From the NCBI GenBank assembly GCA_947846985.1, contig CANTUZ010000002.1, positions 154,313,889 through 154,377,888 on the forward strand: a stretch of 64,000 nt of DNA, in the 5' to 3' direction. The DNA is from Fratercula arctica (taxonomy: Eukaryota; Chordata; Aves; Charadriiformes; Alcidae). This document shows, piece by piece, positions 20,787 to 32,839 of this stretch. The notes below the pieces were generated by a model. The model had not been told where the DNA came from. It was given only the letters and a program-made list of their open reading frames with translations, and did not search any database. Each line of letters starts with the position of its first letter. Positions within the stretch are counted from its first letter, which is position 1. Position numbers and translations under genes: made by a program.

Positions 20787-22949
20787 CAGAATGAGTAACT
20801 GAAGTACAAACCTCTTTCCCCTCTCGCCATTCATTCGCTGATGGGTGGCAGAAGATTTTGTGTTTGGTTTTTAACTGATGGGTGACGATGTGATTATAAA
20901 CCTAACAATCCTGGCATATTTTTGAGCCGACAGAGAAGTGCGAGCCATTACGGAAAATGTGAGAATGGCAGGGTTTGTGGGATAAATTTTTTTAATCCCT
21001 GAATTTAATTCTCAGTTTTGAATGAATCAAATTATCTAATGGGACTGAAAAAGCTGGGATTTTCCTCCTTTTCTTGCTGCTGTGTTGGGTTTTTGTTTTG
21101 TTCTGTTTTTTAATCAAAATGTTTACTCACATAAGAAGAATTCCATATCAGTAAGTGTTTCTGATAAACAAGTTGATGGCAAAAGGAAAGTGAGGGTGAG
21201 AAGACAAGCTTTGGGTTTTGGTTGTCTCTGATTTTTTTCAATTTTATTTAATTTTCAGCAAAGTGACAAGCATTTCGTTTTGACCCACTTTCCAATCTCA
21301 TTAGCGAATGAAGAGACACTGGGAGGTGTGATCATGTAAACTTCAGAAATGCAGCAGATCAGGACAGGTGAGACAAGCAGCAGTCCTGCTCTGGTGATAT
21401 GCCCAGATTTGGGTGGTTTAGTGTGTTTTACCACCTTTTTGTTATCAGTAGCAAATTCCCAGCGAGTGGAAGGGGATGAGGAAAAAGGAGCCACCAGCTC
21501 TCCTCTCCCCATTTTCCTTGGCTCCCTTTCAGATGATAGCAGCGTGCCTCTCACAGTCACCATGGTCGCATCAAGGACTTTGTTTTTATGTAGGACCCAT
21601 CAAAGCAGATAAGTGCAGATGGGCAGATGGGTGCTTGCTTTGGTCGCTGAGCTCTGGAGCCTGCCGTTAGTGCCAAGGCTGAACTCCAAAGCCTTGCTCA
21701 GAGGAAGGGTATATCAACTCCAGTTAGCAGATAGGAGCATGATTTCAATACTCCCGGGGCCGAGAGAGCTCACCAACAGCTTGCTTGGGCTGTGGGAAGA
21801 TGGACTTTTGGGTGGGATTCATCCAAGATTTTGCTAAGCTGTTCTTCTCCACAGCAGCTCTGCCTTTCTGCTTGCAGGGAGGGCACGCCAGCAGCTTCAG
21901 CTGGGTTTGGGAAAGTCAGCCTGAAGAAACAGCGGAAGAACCACATTTTATTTACCTAAGGAAATCACTGCTTCTCCATTGACCTTGATGGATTTGGGTT
22001 GATTTGTGCCAGCCAAGAAGCTGACCTTCCTTTCTGTCGAAGCGTGTTCACAGTGCACACAGGCTGCACGGTTCGTGTTTGGTTTGTATTTGGTTCAGGT
22101 GGGCTTAGGGGCCTTTCTTCGTCATTCTCAAAACAGTTAATTTCTGATGACTTTTGGCATTCCCAGTTTTGGTGTTGCAGCAGAAGCATCAGCGCTTTTT
22201 CTTCCACAAGTCCTCAATTTTTTTGGTGCTTGTCAGGTTCAGGGGAGGGTGAACTTGGTGTTGCAGCTCCTGAGACATTCCTCACAGGCATCCTCAGCCA
22301 CTGCCTAGGAAAGCTGCAACACAGGCTTGTTGTCTATGAAAAAGTAGAGGTTTTAAGAATGGTTGATAAGTGGGAATATTCCAGCCTCTGCCTGTCTCTG
22401 CTTTTCTCACTGTGAGATTGAGACATTTTGTAGTCTTCTGTCCTTATTCCTATTTTGGTGGTGGGAAACTGGCCAGCCGAGCAGCTACAGAAAAGATCTT
22501 GGGCAGCAAACCCAAGAGTTATGTAGGATGCTGGTACCATTGCCCTGGTGCCTTGAGTGATGCTGGGAGTGCCCAGCCTGGGGCGAGCGTGGCAGTGACA
22601 CTGTGGGACTGGCTCTCTCCTGCCTGCTTGGGACCCTGTAGCCCTCAGGTACGGAGGTGCTACCAAAACGTAATGCTGTCTCAGCCAGGTCAGCAAAGAA
22701 AACATCACTCTCTGCTCATAACTGGAGGGAGATACAGTTCAGCTTTGCTTTTTTAAAGCTGCCTAGAGTTTGTGCGCAGCTCCATATCCAAAGCTTCGTC
22801 TCTCTCTTCCTGGTGCCTGACCACCAGGTGACAAGCAGAGGTACAAAATCCCTGTCCCCAGCCATCTGCAGAGAGAGAAGAGCAGGTACCCAGGGACCAG
22901 CCCTGGCTTTGCTCCCTGAAGCTGGTGAAAGTATTACTGCTTCCAGCTG
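20787..22949. other. Unassigned non-coding sequence
   Basis: No exon or RNA gene recognised. Overlapping frames up to 138 codons occur at 21999-22415 (+) with no familiar domain. A T-rich, AT-rich stretch lies at 20960-21260. A weak MIR-like phrase near 22385-22425 was not convincing. Confidence 0.45.
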
Positions 22950-22982
22950 CCCTGCCTGTCCCCTGCCTGTCCCCTGCCTGTC
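22950..22982 (+). repeat. Three exact 11-bp tandem units
   Basis: The unit ccctgcctgtc occurs three times without mismatch at 22950-22960, 22961-22971 and 22972-22982. The last copy runs into 'cgggcagg', which makes a small inverted repeat with 'cctgcc'. A minisatellite seed, likely length-variable. Confidence 0.95.
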
Positions 22983-23384
22983 CGGGCAGGTTTATTAGCC
23001 TCTGCAGCAGATTGGGACTGGGAATCAAAGGGATAAAGCGCCGTTTGGGGTCTGTGAACGGTTGCAGAAACCTGGGGCAGGGAGATGGGAGGAAGGAGTG
23101 ATAATGTGCTAAGCCACTGCAGGTGCTGGATCAGCGGAGAGTGAACACCACACCACCCACACCACCAGCAGGCTCCCGTGGAGCCGTGCGATCCAAACGG
23201 CAGGGACCTGGGGGAGATTTACTCCTGTCTTCTGGCACCTCCTCTTGCCCCGGTTGGCAGCCACCATTGGATGCATTGCCTCGTGCCAAACCTATTCATA
23301 GATGCCTAATCCTCTGCAAGCCAACCAGCTTGGTGTCGTGGACTTCCTTCCAGGAGCCAGATATGTCAGTACCATTATACATGT
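22983..23384. other. Unassigned non-coding sequence
   Basis: No gene or repeat recognised. A short ccacaccaccca-like patch lies at 23147-23170. Confidence 0.4.
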
Positions 23385-23510
23385 GGCTTTCAAGTGACTT
23401 GTGCAAGGCCAGGCAGCAAGCCTGGGGCTGAGCAGGTGTTGAAATCCAGCTCTCCCAAGCTTCAGGTTGGCAGCCTTTCCGCCAGGAAATCCTTCGTTTA
23501 ACTTTCCACC
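23385..23510 (+). repeat. Ancient MIR-like SINE fragment
   Basis: The string 'caagtgacttgtgcaaggcc', then 'aggcagcaagcctggggctg', 'gaaatccagctctccca' and a late 'ccgccaggaaatccttc' match the order of boxes in MIR-like amniote SINEs: 'aagtgacttgcccaaggtca', 'cacagcaagtc-gtggcaga', 'gaacccaggtctcc' and 'accactagaccatcctt'. The match extends over about 125 bp and is among the better ancient copies in the window. Confidence 0.6.
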
Positions 23511-24483
23511 GCAGCAGATGGGGTTGCATCGATGTAGGAGGGAAGTCTCAGTGCGCTCATGCATCATTTCCAGCCCTTCTTCATCTCCCCGCACTTCACC
23601 CTGAAGGCACCTACTCTCAAGGAAAAGAAGTTTTACTCGGTGTCCAGGAGAGAGCAGAAAGGGAGCTGGATTACCTCTGGCACCATGCACCAGAGAAAAG
23701 AACGGGACAGTTTTGGGCAAGGCTCAAGGCAGGTCGTGCAAGTTTGCAAACTGCTCCCGCAGGGCTCCGTCACCAGCTCTACCTGTGAGAGCCCGTCAGG
23801 CGTAGCAGCAGGTTTCTGTGCCACCGCTCGCTTCTCTCTCCTTCAAAGAGGGAACAAGCAGCCCTGGAGCGGCCTGACCTTTAGCATAATTTTTTTTTTT
23901 TCCCTCCCCAAGTCGGGGCACTTGAGCGAAAACTGAGGAAAGCTAAAGCAACCTTTACTTTTTGTCAGCTTTCCTTGCCACAGTGACAGGGCTGTTGTTC
24001 TGCTCTTGGCATTAGGTGAGAAATCAATGTTACCGTGGGAGCAAACTCCCAAACAGGTGGCGATCGCACACGTATTAACCTGAACCAGAGCAGGAGGCAC
24101 CCCGACCCCCCGCAGACCCACCGAGGGGAGAGCAGATCTCATCACCCTTTGTTTGTGCTCAGAGCGCGGCTGTCCGGAGGACGGTGCCCAAATAGATAAG
24201 GCTCTGGGCACAGATGTCTGGTTTGATTATTCTTTTCCTTTTTGCTACAAACCATATGGCAGGACGGGCAGCACAGATAGCTGGCAATCAAAATTCCTGG
24301 GCTCCCTCCCTGACTTCGCCGTTTGCTTGTTTAATTTTCAAAGCGGTTTTTGTGCATCAGCAAAACTTGCTGCCTTGAACGTCCCCACCCCCTTAAAACA
24401 AGAGCTCTCCCTCGTTACTGGAGGTGCTTTTGAAAATGGTATCCACATCTTGCTTTGCTGTCGCAACATTAGGTGCACTTAAT
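23511..24483. other. Unassigned non-coding sequence
   Basis: No gene recognised. It includes a 12-bp T run near 23890. Frames of 109-125 codons lie on both strands without familiar features. Confidence 0.4.
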
Positions 24484-24525
24484 GCTTGTAAACTACTTTG
24501 GCACCAGCAGATAAAAGGCGCTACA
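24484..24525 (+). repeat. Ancient LINE/SINE tail fragment (MIR/L3-like)
   Basis: The order 'gtaaactactttgg' then 'cagataaaaggcgctacag' matches the tail seen in reverse at 4520-4572 ('aagcactttga' then 'gatgaaaggcgcta'). Sequence immediately downstream to about 24700 is unusually rich in TAAT and TGATTAA cores and free of younger repeats. It may therefore be a retained regulatory element built on an old repeat. Confidence 0.45.
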
Positions 24526-25966
24526 GACAGGTTGCTAATCAGTTTGATTAAGTAAAGCGCCTAAAGTTTGCCACTGCTGCTGCAGGATGGCAGGCTGATC
24601 CATCTGTAACCCGGAGGAGTAAGATGAATTAGGTACGATAAGGATTGTTTGGTTTCTGGTCCGTCAACCAGTGAATGAAATGACTTGGTGTTTATATGCC
24701 AGGTCACAGAGAAAAGTTTCTTGCGATTGGCAATGATTAGGCGCGCTGATTAATGTTTCCAGTGCTCTTTGATCCAGAGCTGCCAGTTGGAATGAGTCTT
24801 GCTGCACAGAGACATCCCGACTGCCTTGTAGCGAAAGTGCAGGGGGTAGAAAATTGAGTGAAAAAATGCGGGTGGGGATGGGAAGGATCTGCCGTAAGAT
24901 GCATTCTTTTTCCATGGAGGACTCCAGGGTTGCATTCTTTGAACCATCCCCTTATTCCTGGAAGTCAAGGCAGTTTGTAACTCGCATTGTGCGTGTCAGG
25001 TTTATTCATTCTAAAGAAAATGTTCAGGAAGATTGCCAAGTCATCTAAACATCCAGTATTGATAAGGACCTCAGGGTCCGCTGCATTAAGAAAGCATCCC
25101 AGGTTCAAGAAAAGCTTTAAAATGTACCACTTTCTGAGTAGTCTGCGGCTCTTGTGGAACTGTTGATGTTTCTCTCGGTGTGGCGGTGCCATCTCCTGCA
25201 TACCTCCTTGTGATGGATGTTCTTTCTTTCGGCCATAGGATTTCCCATTTTTAACCCTCAATTAGGATATCCCCCTTTTATCATAGGTGAGATGTTTGAA
25301 ATAGTTTCCCAAGACAAGACACAGGAAGATTTGCTTGGATAAGAGGAAGAATCCCCACCACTTCTTATCATTCCCTACATCAGCACACTGTTTGTCTTCA
25401 TTATTTTGTGTCTCTGTCATACATTGGGTGTTACGGTTGAACCTTGAACCAGCCAGGAGGCCACGAACACGACTGCATTGCCCACTCCATTTTCTTTAGA
25501 ACCAGGACTGCTGCGTTTGTCATCCTCTCTGTCACACCTGTCATCCGTCCACACTTGGTCCTTCTCAGGTGATACCCTGTTTTGTGCAAAGCTGTATATA
25601 ATCAGGATGGGATTTCTAATAAAAAATCAAAGTGCCCTGGCCCCAGCGTAACCAGTTAGGAGGTGGTGAATGGGCACTCAAAAGAACTTTGGAAAATTTA
25701 AGGTGAAGACCCTAAAATTCCCAGGTGTACCAAGGAGCTCAGTTGCAGATGCCCACACTCAAGAGCATTAAGCCATTCCCAAACCACTGTCTGTTCACTG
25801 TTTCAGGAGACCACCCAGTTCCATAGCAATGTATCTCAAAATGCTTTTGCTGCAGACCCAGGTGGTTCAGCAGTTACAGCTGCTTTTGTTTAGGGAAGAG
25901 AAGGGGCAGCCCAAGGTCTTCCCTACTGCTCATGGCCACCTCTGTGCTTGCAGGGAGAGGGGCAGA
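24526..25966. other. Unassigned sequence, possible conserved block at its start
   Basis: The first about 180 bp hold homeodomain-type cores ('gctaatcag', 'ttgattaag', 'gaattagg'). The rest shows no exon, RNA gene or repeat. Frames are all under 100 codons. Confidence 0.4.
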
Positions 25967-25997
25967 GCACTGGGTGAGCACTGGGTGGGCACTGGGC
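25967..25997 (+). repeat. Imperfect 11-bp tandem repeat, about three units
   Basis: Units gcactgggtga, gcactgggtgg and the partial gcactgggc follow one another. A minor slippage repeat, no function evident. Confidence 0.85.
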
Positions 25998-28096
25998 ATC
26001 CCGGCCATCCCACATTTCTCTTTGCAAGTCTTTGTGCTGAAGACTCCCAATTTTATGAAACATGGGAGAACTTTTGAAATATCGGAGGTGTCAAGACGGG
26101 AGAAACCAGTGGATGATTCCCACGGGGGGTGTAGGTCACTGTAAGGTGGAAATTGCAATGATATTTTTACCAAACCTTGCTGGGTTTTTGTGTGTGCCTG
26201 CTTTTCCCACGTTTTATCAAGCAGAGACCAAGACTGAGCAGTTCCTTTTTAACATGGGAGGTCCCCGGCCCATCTCTCACTCAAGTTGGTCACCTGCCTG
26301 GACACCTGCCCACCACCATTTCATATCTCCAGACAGGGTCTGTGCCTTCCCTGCACTCGCAGCCCCTGGACCACAGCTGGTCTCCATCCAAAGCCACTGA
26401 TCTCTGAAAGTGCATGAACTCATCCCCGAGCTGGGATGGCAGCTTTAGGGTTTCTCTCCACTGCTCAGCTGTTTTCACACAATGGATTGAAATCTCATCA
26501 TCTTTCAGTTCTCTGACATTTTTGGTTGCCAGTGTATTCAACAGAGGGAGGATGGAGAGACATTGATGTCCTGGACCGTCTTATTTGGGAAACCGGTATA
26601 AGTATGGGCATGCATCAGTTTCCTGCCTTTATGAAGTTGTGCTTCATGCTGTTTTCTAGCCTACGTTGTCTTCCTGTAGATGGCCTGAAACAGTTAATAC
26701 CAATTTAATTGCAGATCATTTTCAGAAAAATAGCTGCCTACTCTGTCTATTTTCCAATTTCCAAGTGGCTCCACGGTGGCTGCTTGGCTGCCGCCTGCCC
26801 CACTACTAATGCTCCCACTTTCCTCCCCGGCTGCCCTGGCGTGTTCCTGGGACAGGGAGCAGTGACGTAGGGTCTCCTGGAAGCCTGTGGATGGGGCCAA
26901 GCAAAACACAGCTGGGCATCACCCCAAGTACCGCAAGGATTGCTGCACCGAGCGGGTTCCCATTGTCTCAGACATCTCATTGTGCTTAATAGCGACGGAG
27001 GTGTCTGCATCGCTCTTACTTACAGCAAACGAGGAGCTGGGGCCAGGAAAGGGAGGAGTTTGGGATTAGACATGTCTCCAGCTCCTCGGGGTAGGAATCA
27101 CTGCTTATCTGAAGCAATTTTGTAGAGGTATTTCAGGTGTGGCTTCCGCGATGGAGACGATTTCACGCTGGTGGAAGCCACCCCAAAGGTGTGCCACGGC
27201 TCTTGGTGGCCCCAGCGCCTCCCCAGGAGCAGGCAGTTGGTGCTGCTCCAGCTCGCTGCCATCCTGCTCGCTGCCTCGCTTGCCAGCTGCCTCCTGCCAA
27301 AGCCGGCTCTCCTTTCCTCCTGCCCCCGCATGCGGGACAGGAAAGTGATGGCATAAGTGACAAACCCACCCTCCTTATTGTGTCCATCTTGGTATGGACC
27401 CTAGCAGGTAAACGGTGGGTGGGATAGTGAGTGTAAAGGCGCCCAGCCAAAAATTGCACAGCTCAATCATTTGCCTTGTCATTGCTACCATGGTTAACCC
27501 TTCGCTTGCTGGCCCCAGAACAGGTTATCTGTTCATCTCTTGGGCTCATAGCTCAAGCCATGACAGGGCCTTCTGGTATGCTGAGACCTTTGGCTGCAGC
27601 CAGTTTGGCCTTTACTGGTAACAGTCACCTTTTTTTTCCTCGCTCTCATGGGAGGTTGCTGCACCCACTCGGAGGCCAGGCTGTGCATGCCAGCTCATGT
27701 CCAGGAGGCAGAAGGGCAGGGCTTGTGCTTTGGGTTGGCACACCATGTGGAGCATGAAACAAGTCCGTAATCAAGGGAAACATGGCCAGCAAGAAGCAGG
27801 AGACTCACTGCCCCTCTGGGCAGGGTTTGACTGGGCAGAAACCTGGCAGGCAGGATGTCTCCCAGGTGTCCAGGTTAAGGTGCAACCCAGGCCATTAAAA
27901 GTCTGGATATGTGGGAACTGGAGCTGCTGTCTGAGCTTGTGGGAGATCTTTAACTCTTTGTATCTTGGACATTCATGGAAAACAAATACTGTTGCATCCT
28001 TACTGCTTTCTGCTCCAAATTGAAAAGCTCAAGACAATTTTCCCCCTGGCATAAATACGTAGCAAAGTATATATTAAGAAGAAATGGAAAGGAATG
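25998..28096. other. Unassigned GC-rich sequence
   Basis: No gene recognised. A perfect 12-bp palindrome, cccgcatgcggg, sits at 27325-27336 in a CpG-containing patch (27130-27340). Frames under 115 codons overlap on both strands. Confidence 0.4.
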
Positions 28097-29470
28097 ACAG
28101 AAACACAGAGCAGTCTAGGTTGGAAGGGACCTCCTGAGACCATCTGCTCCAACTTTCTGTTGAAAGCAGGGCCTTAGATTAGGTTATTCAAGGCACAGTC
28201 AAGCCAAGTCTTTAATATTTCTAATGAGGAAGATTCCACTCTTCAGGCAACTGACCTTACTCTTTAGTTGCTCTCACAGCAAAGAACTTTTTAATATTTA
28301 AGTGGAACTTCCCTTGAAGTCAGTTGTGCCCATTGCTGTTTCTCCTGTCATAGTGCATCCACGTGAAGAGGTACATCTTCTCCACAACTACCTTTCAGAT
28401 ATTGGAAGGCAGTGATTTGATTTCCTCACCCTAAGCTTTCCCTTCTCGAGACTGAGCAAGTGCAATTCATTCAGTTGTGAAGTTCTCCAACCCCTTAATC
28501 CTGCTGGTCCCCTCTGGACCATCTCCAGGCTTTCGACATCTCTCTTGAATTGGGGAGAGAAAAACTGGACAGCGTGTTCCGAGTGTGGCCTAACAGGTGC
28601 TGAGCAGAGCAGGAAAATCACATCCCTTCGTCTACCAGCAATAGCCTTACTAATTCAGCCCAGGATGCTGCTGGCCTTCATTACTGCCAGGAAACATGGG
28701 TGGCTCACGTTCAGTTTGCTGTCTGCCAAGACACCCTGTGCCTTTTCAGCAGAGCAACTGTCCAACCGGCCAGTGCCCAGCTGGTGCTACTGCTTGGGGT
28801 TGTTCCATCCCAGGTTCAAGACTTGACGTTTATCTCTGCTGAACCTCATGTTAAACCTCATTCTTGTTGGCCAAATCTCAACAGCCTGTTGAGATCTCTC
28901 TATGTGGTGGCTTTACCTTCCAGCACATCTACCTCCTCTCTCAGCTTAGGCTCATCCTCAAATTTGGTGACAGTGCATTCGATCCTACCTTACAGATAAA
29001 GCTGAATTGCACTGACTGCAGAAGAAAATAATTTGTGCCCAGCTGCAAGCATGACTTTGAGCCTTTAACCACCACACTCTGAGCTCAACAATTTAGTCAG
29101 TTTCTCAACCATTTTGTGTTGTGTCTGTCCAATCCATATCTTAATGGCTTGTCAAAAAGGATTTTGAGGGACATTGTGTCAAACACCTTGCTAAAATCAA
29201 GGTAGATGATATCCACAACTTTCCCCTCATCCACTGAGCAAGTTTTTTGGCCAAGTATGATTGACCTTTCAGTCTGTTGACTTTTCAAAGTTAACTTCTT
29301 GTCATTTGTTGCTGGAAACAGCTTTTGTAAGAACCTGTTCTATAGTTTTCTCAGGGACTGAAACAAGGCTGACTGCTCTGCGGTTTCCTGGATCTTCCTA
29401 TTTTGCCCTTTTTATAGGTGAACATAGTATTTGATTCTTCACCAGTCTTCAGGCTGGAAGGCCTGCCTCC
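28097..29470 (-). mobile_element. Long decayed CR1 LINE, minus strand
   Basis: In + orientation the order is the CR1 3' UTR ('ctaggttggaagggacctcc'), then the reverse complement of the ORF2 C-terminal region, with 'tgtggcctaacaggtgctga' and 'cagcccaggatgctgctggc'. This is followed by the reverse-transcriptase region up to 'tgctctgcggtttcctgg'. This is one insertion of about 1.4 kb. Minus-strand translation of 28388-28621 keeps 'RPHSEHAVQFFSPQFKRDVE', and 29097-29288 keeps reverse-transcriptase motif A ('IIYLDFSKVFDT'). Many stops and indels break ORF2. Divergence is far greater than in the 3470 or 36857 copies, so it is an old insertion. Confidence 0.85.
29097..29288 (-). pseudogene. CR1 reverse-transcriptase fragment (motif A)
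   Basis: A 63-codon minus-strand frame contains 'VDIIYLDFSKVFDT', then 'KILFDKPLRYGLD'. This corresponds to the conserved motif A of CR1-clade reverse transcriptases, which carries one of the catalytic aspartates, followed by the 'LxKLxxYGLD' helix. The frame ends near the 'KWLRN' position and does not join to the FADD motif. It is a relic inside the 28097-29470 element with no likely expression. Confidence 0.75.
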
Positions 29471-30836
29471 ACACAAAGCTGTTTACTCTTTAGTTTTCAC
29501 TTCCCCTATGTGGGGGAATAATGTGGTTTAGACCAGACAAATTACTTAAAGCACTGTGGATGATGACATGCAAAAACCAGAAGGTCCATGTGTGTATTGA
29601 TAGCAGTCCGAATTAGTTAAACAGGACAAATTCTGGCCTGGAAATGACAATGGATCATGGTAACATCTTGTCATTGCCTAAGTTCTAGAAATGCTCTTGT
29701 TGATGGTGGAAAAATCCTATCTGCAGATATAGGTGAGGTAAAGTGCAGTTCTGTGTAGCATGGGCTATCACTCATATTACTCTTGCAAGTTTTATTTAGG
29801 AGGGACCAGTCTTTGGTCCAGCATGCATTCAGCAGTCAAGATTTTGGTCTCTCTGCCAGCACCTGGAGGCCAGGTCTCTCCAAGAAGGAGTAAGCTTGCT
29901 TTCACCGGACTATCCTGATGTTGAATGCTGGTGTCTGGTACCATGCTGGGAGTCATTATGTGGAGTTGTCACCTCCTGAGAGGTAACTAGAGTTCTTTTA
30001 GAGGTCAATTATTATCTGAAAGGTCTGTGTAAAGTTTGCACAGACCAGTGTAGTAAGTAAGTGGCCTAGTTTTGGTCTGATGTTGATATAAATAATTATA
30101 GATATTAATATGTATTTAGTCAATACAGTTAGTCGTCATGATTACACGAGCTGTACAGCAAGATGCGCTCCCAGACCTGTATGTTTCTTTCATGTTGCAA
30201 AGCAAGCTATACATCTTTAGTCCAGACTTTCCAGCTTTAAAATACCAGGAATTATCCAATGATACCATAGTAGATGTATTGGAACCTGCTGTTCTTACAT
30301 TTTAATAACTGCCACATTGACAAAGACTAGGAAATATGTGTTCTCCACTGCCAAAGGATGGGCTTTCTGCTCCAGCTCAGCAAGTGACCATGTCCTTCAT
30401 GTATCAGCTGTTGGTGGCTCACAGTCTGACTTCTGAGAAGAGCGAGAGCAGAATAGCAAAGGCTGAATGGGAAATTATAGAAAGACCAGGGAGGTTCACA
30501 TGAGGCCTCTGAACGGTACTGCCCTCTAGGCAGTGATTTGCCAATGGGTGTCCTTTTTTCCACACCTATGGATTCAAATTTTAAGGTGTAATCGTAATTA
30601 CAAATGTAATTGTAAGGTGATTGACATGACATTGCTTAACGCTTATTAATATTCACAGAGCAGGTAGCTATGTGCTGTATTAGGCTTCTTATATCTTTAT
30701 TAATGAAGCATATCCTCAAGCCTTCCCTCTAGGAGCGTGGAAACCTGGCATCCACCCAGGCTCTGTTAATACAACTCCCAAGTTATTTGAAGATAGTGAG
30801 AAGGAAAGAATGCTTTTTTACTCCCTTTTTCCAGTC
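29471..30836. other. AT-richer non-coding sequence
   Basis: No gene recognised. A cluster of TAAT cores including 'gtaattac' and 'gtaattg' lies at 30588-30613. Sequence near 30090-30120 is very AT-rich. No frame exceeds about 100 codons. Confidence 0.45.
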
Positions 30837-30862
30837 TTTTTTTTTTTTTTTTTTTTTTTTTT
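30837..30862 (+). repeat. Poly(T) tract, 26 bp
   Basis: An uninterrupted run of 26 T. No recognisable retrocopy adjoins it on the minus strand. Confidence 0.95.
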
Positions 30863-32839
30863 GTTTTCACTAGAATTACCCATCCATTTTTGGTCTGGCT
30901 GGAAAGGGTCAATAGAAAACGAGATACCACTGAAACATGTCATTGCTGCCCCCATGGTCAGTATTACATGTGTATACTTTAATAGTCAGCTGAGTTTAAA
31001 TAAATATGCAGAACTCCTGGTTTTGGCCTAGCAAAAAGCGACAGCTGTTTGCACTGGTGTTCCCCTCGTGCTGCGGGCTGCCTGCTGGCGTTTGCAGAGG
31101 TGGAACTGTTCGGGGTGTCGTTTGCTTGAAACACTTTATCATGGCTCCCCACGAGCCCTCTCGCCATCTGGCTGCTTACAGGTTTTCAATGAAAGGCCCT
31201 GTTCACACATGCGGCAACTCGAGTTATCTCTAAATAAACTAGTATATGTGGAGAGTAATTCATGAGCACTTCCAGCGCGATGATAAATGGCAGGCAGGGC
31301 CAGCGCGTACAAGGTGGCCCCTCAGGGATGTGTCTCCATCAAGTTGTGCAAAGATAGGGTGTGGAAACAAGACCTTAAAATAAGAGCCGTGTCTTTTAGA
31401 GACCAGGCTGTAAGTGACAGGCATGCAGTGTTTGATCTGTCGCCTCTTGTCTAATATTGTATCTCTAGAACTTGACAGATAGTTCGGGGTTTATCCCCAG
31501 TTCCTCCCTGTGTGGGTACCAGTCTGCTTCCTGAGAAACAACAGTCATCTTAGCCTTCAAAAGACACCTTAAGTAGTCAGTTCGGATAAAAATTAACAAT
31601 AAACTCTAAGAACTTATGCACTGTCCTGCTATTTTGCAGCCCATGCTGACATGAGTCTTGAACTGCAGCTGAGCTTTGGCTTGACAGAAGCCATCCTTCT
31701 GCGATGACCAAGAGAGGAAAAGCCCGCAAATACAAGAGCCGTAGGAGGTTGTGGCCAGGTTTATCCCAACAGGTTAAACAGGGACAAGGCATAGCCCTGA
31801 GCACTGGTCTATACCTGTCCTTACTGTAAGCTGTTAGCACAGCTCCAGACCACAGTTCTGGCTACCGCTTCTCCAGACAACGCCTGGGCACCGTCTGGGG
31901 ACTCGGACTGGCCATGGGCCATCCCCAGTAGTAATTTGGCTGCAGGCACCTTGTTCTGGGGAGGTGAAAGGGCTTAGCTGTCTGGATACGAGCTGCTGGG
32001 CAGTTGGCTCCAGTGCCAAGGAACAGTCCCTGGCTTGTCTTATTTACATGTATGGACAAGATGAAGGCTTTGGGATACAGGAGCCTCAGTGGTGAGGTAT
32101 AACACATGTGAATTTTGCAATTCTGGATGCAATTTGGAAATACATATTTCTGTTGAACTTTCAGGTACTGCTTGCGGATACTGACTCTCTTGAAAACCCT
32201 GCCTTGGCTGAATATCTGTTATTGCTCCTATATGGCAAGGAAGGGAAGAAACACTTTGTCTTCAGATAGCAAATGTAAAATAATGTGAAATAAATGTGAA
32301 ATGACTGGGGAGGCATTTTGTTCTGGTCTGCAGAGAAACCATAGAACATTCATCAATTGCTGCTGATACAATTAAAAAGCATGCTGTATCTCCCTATTTG
32401 GGAGAAGAGGAAGGATAAACAGAAGGAAATACAGCTCAAAAACATGGAAATACCAAACTTTCTGGTTTGGGTGGCAATCTGATGTACAGGATCTTACTTC
32501 TCACATAAGGTCTGGGTTTTGTCTGTACACATCTGTACCATGTCTATTTTTTTTTAGGCATAAACTCATAGTAAAAGCCATCCACTGTAGTCAAACTGGT
32601 CATACTTGTAGTTCCTGTTAAAAAAAAATTACTTTTCTGCCCTTAAATTCCCAGCTGAAATTAATACATATAAGTAAGTAGTCTTGCCTCTAAGGAACGA
32701 TGTTCCTGGGGAAAAAAACCTATATTGTGATCTGAAACAATGCTGCAAAGCTCACCCTGTATAAACCATTAGTCCTGGAATCCAGCGCAGCTGAATTATA
32801 GATGAAATGTATTTTGGTCCATTACGTCAAAGCATTGCT
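30863..32839. other. Unassigned non-coding sequence
   Basis: No gene, RNA gene or repeat recognised. Short AT-rich repetition of 'ataatgtgaaataaatgtga' type lies at about 32280-32299. Frames are all under 90 codons. Confidence 0.45.

Noticed and set aside
22385..22425. MIR-like phrase near 'ctctgcctgtctctgctttt'
   Set aside because: Only one box matches and no ordered neighbours are present.
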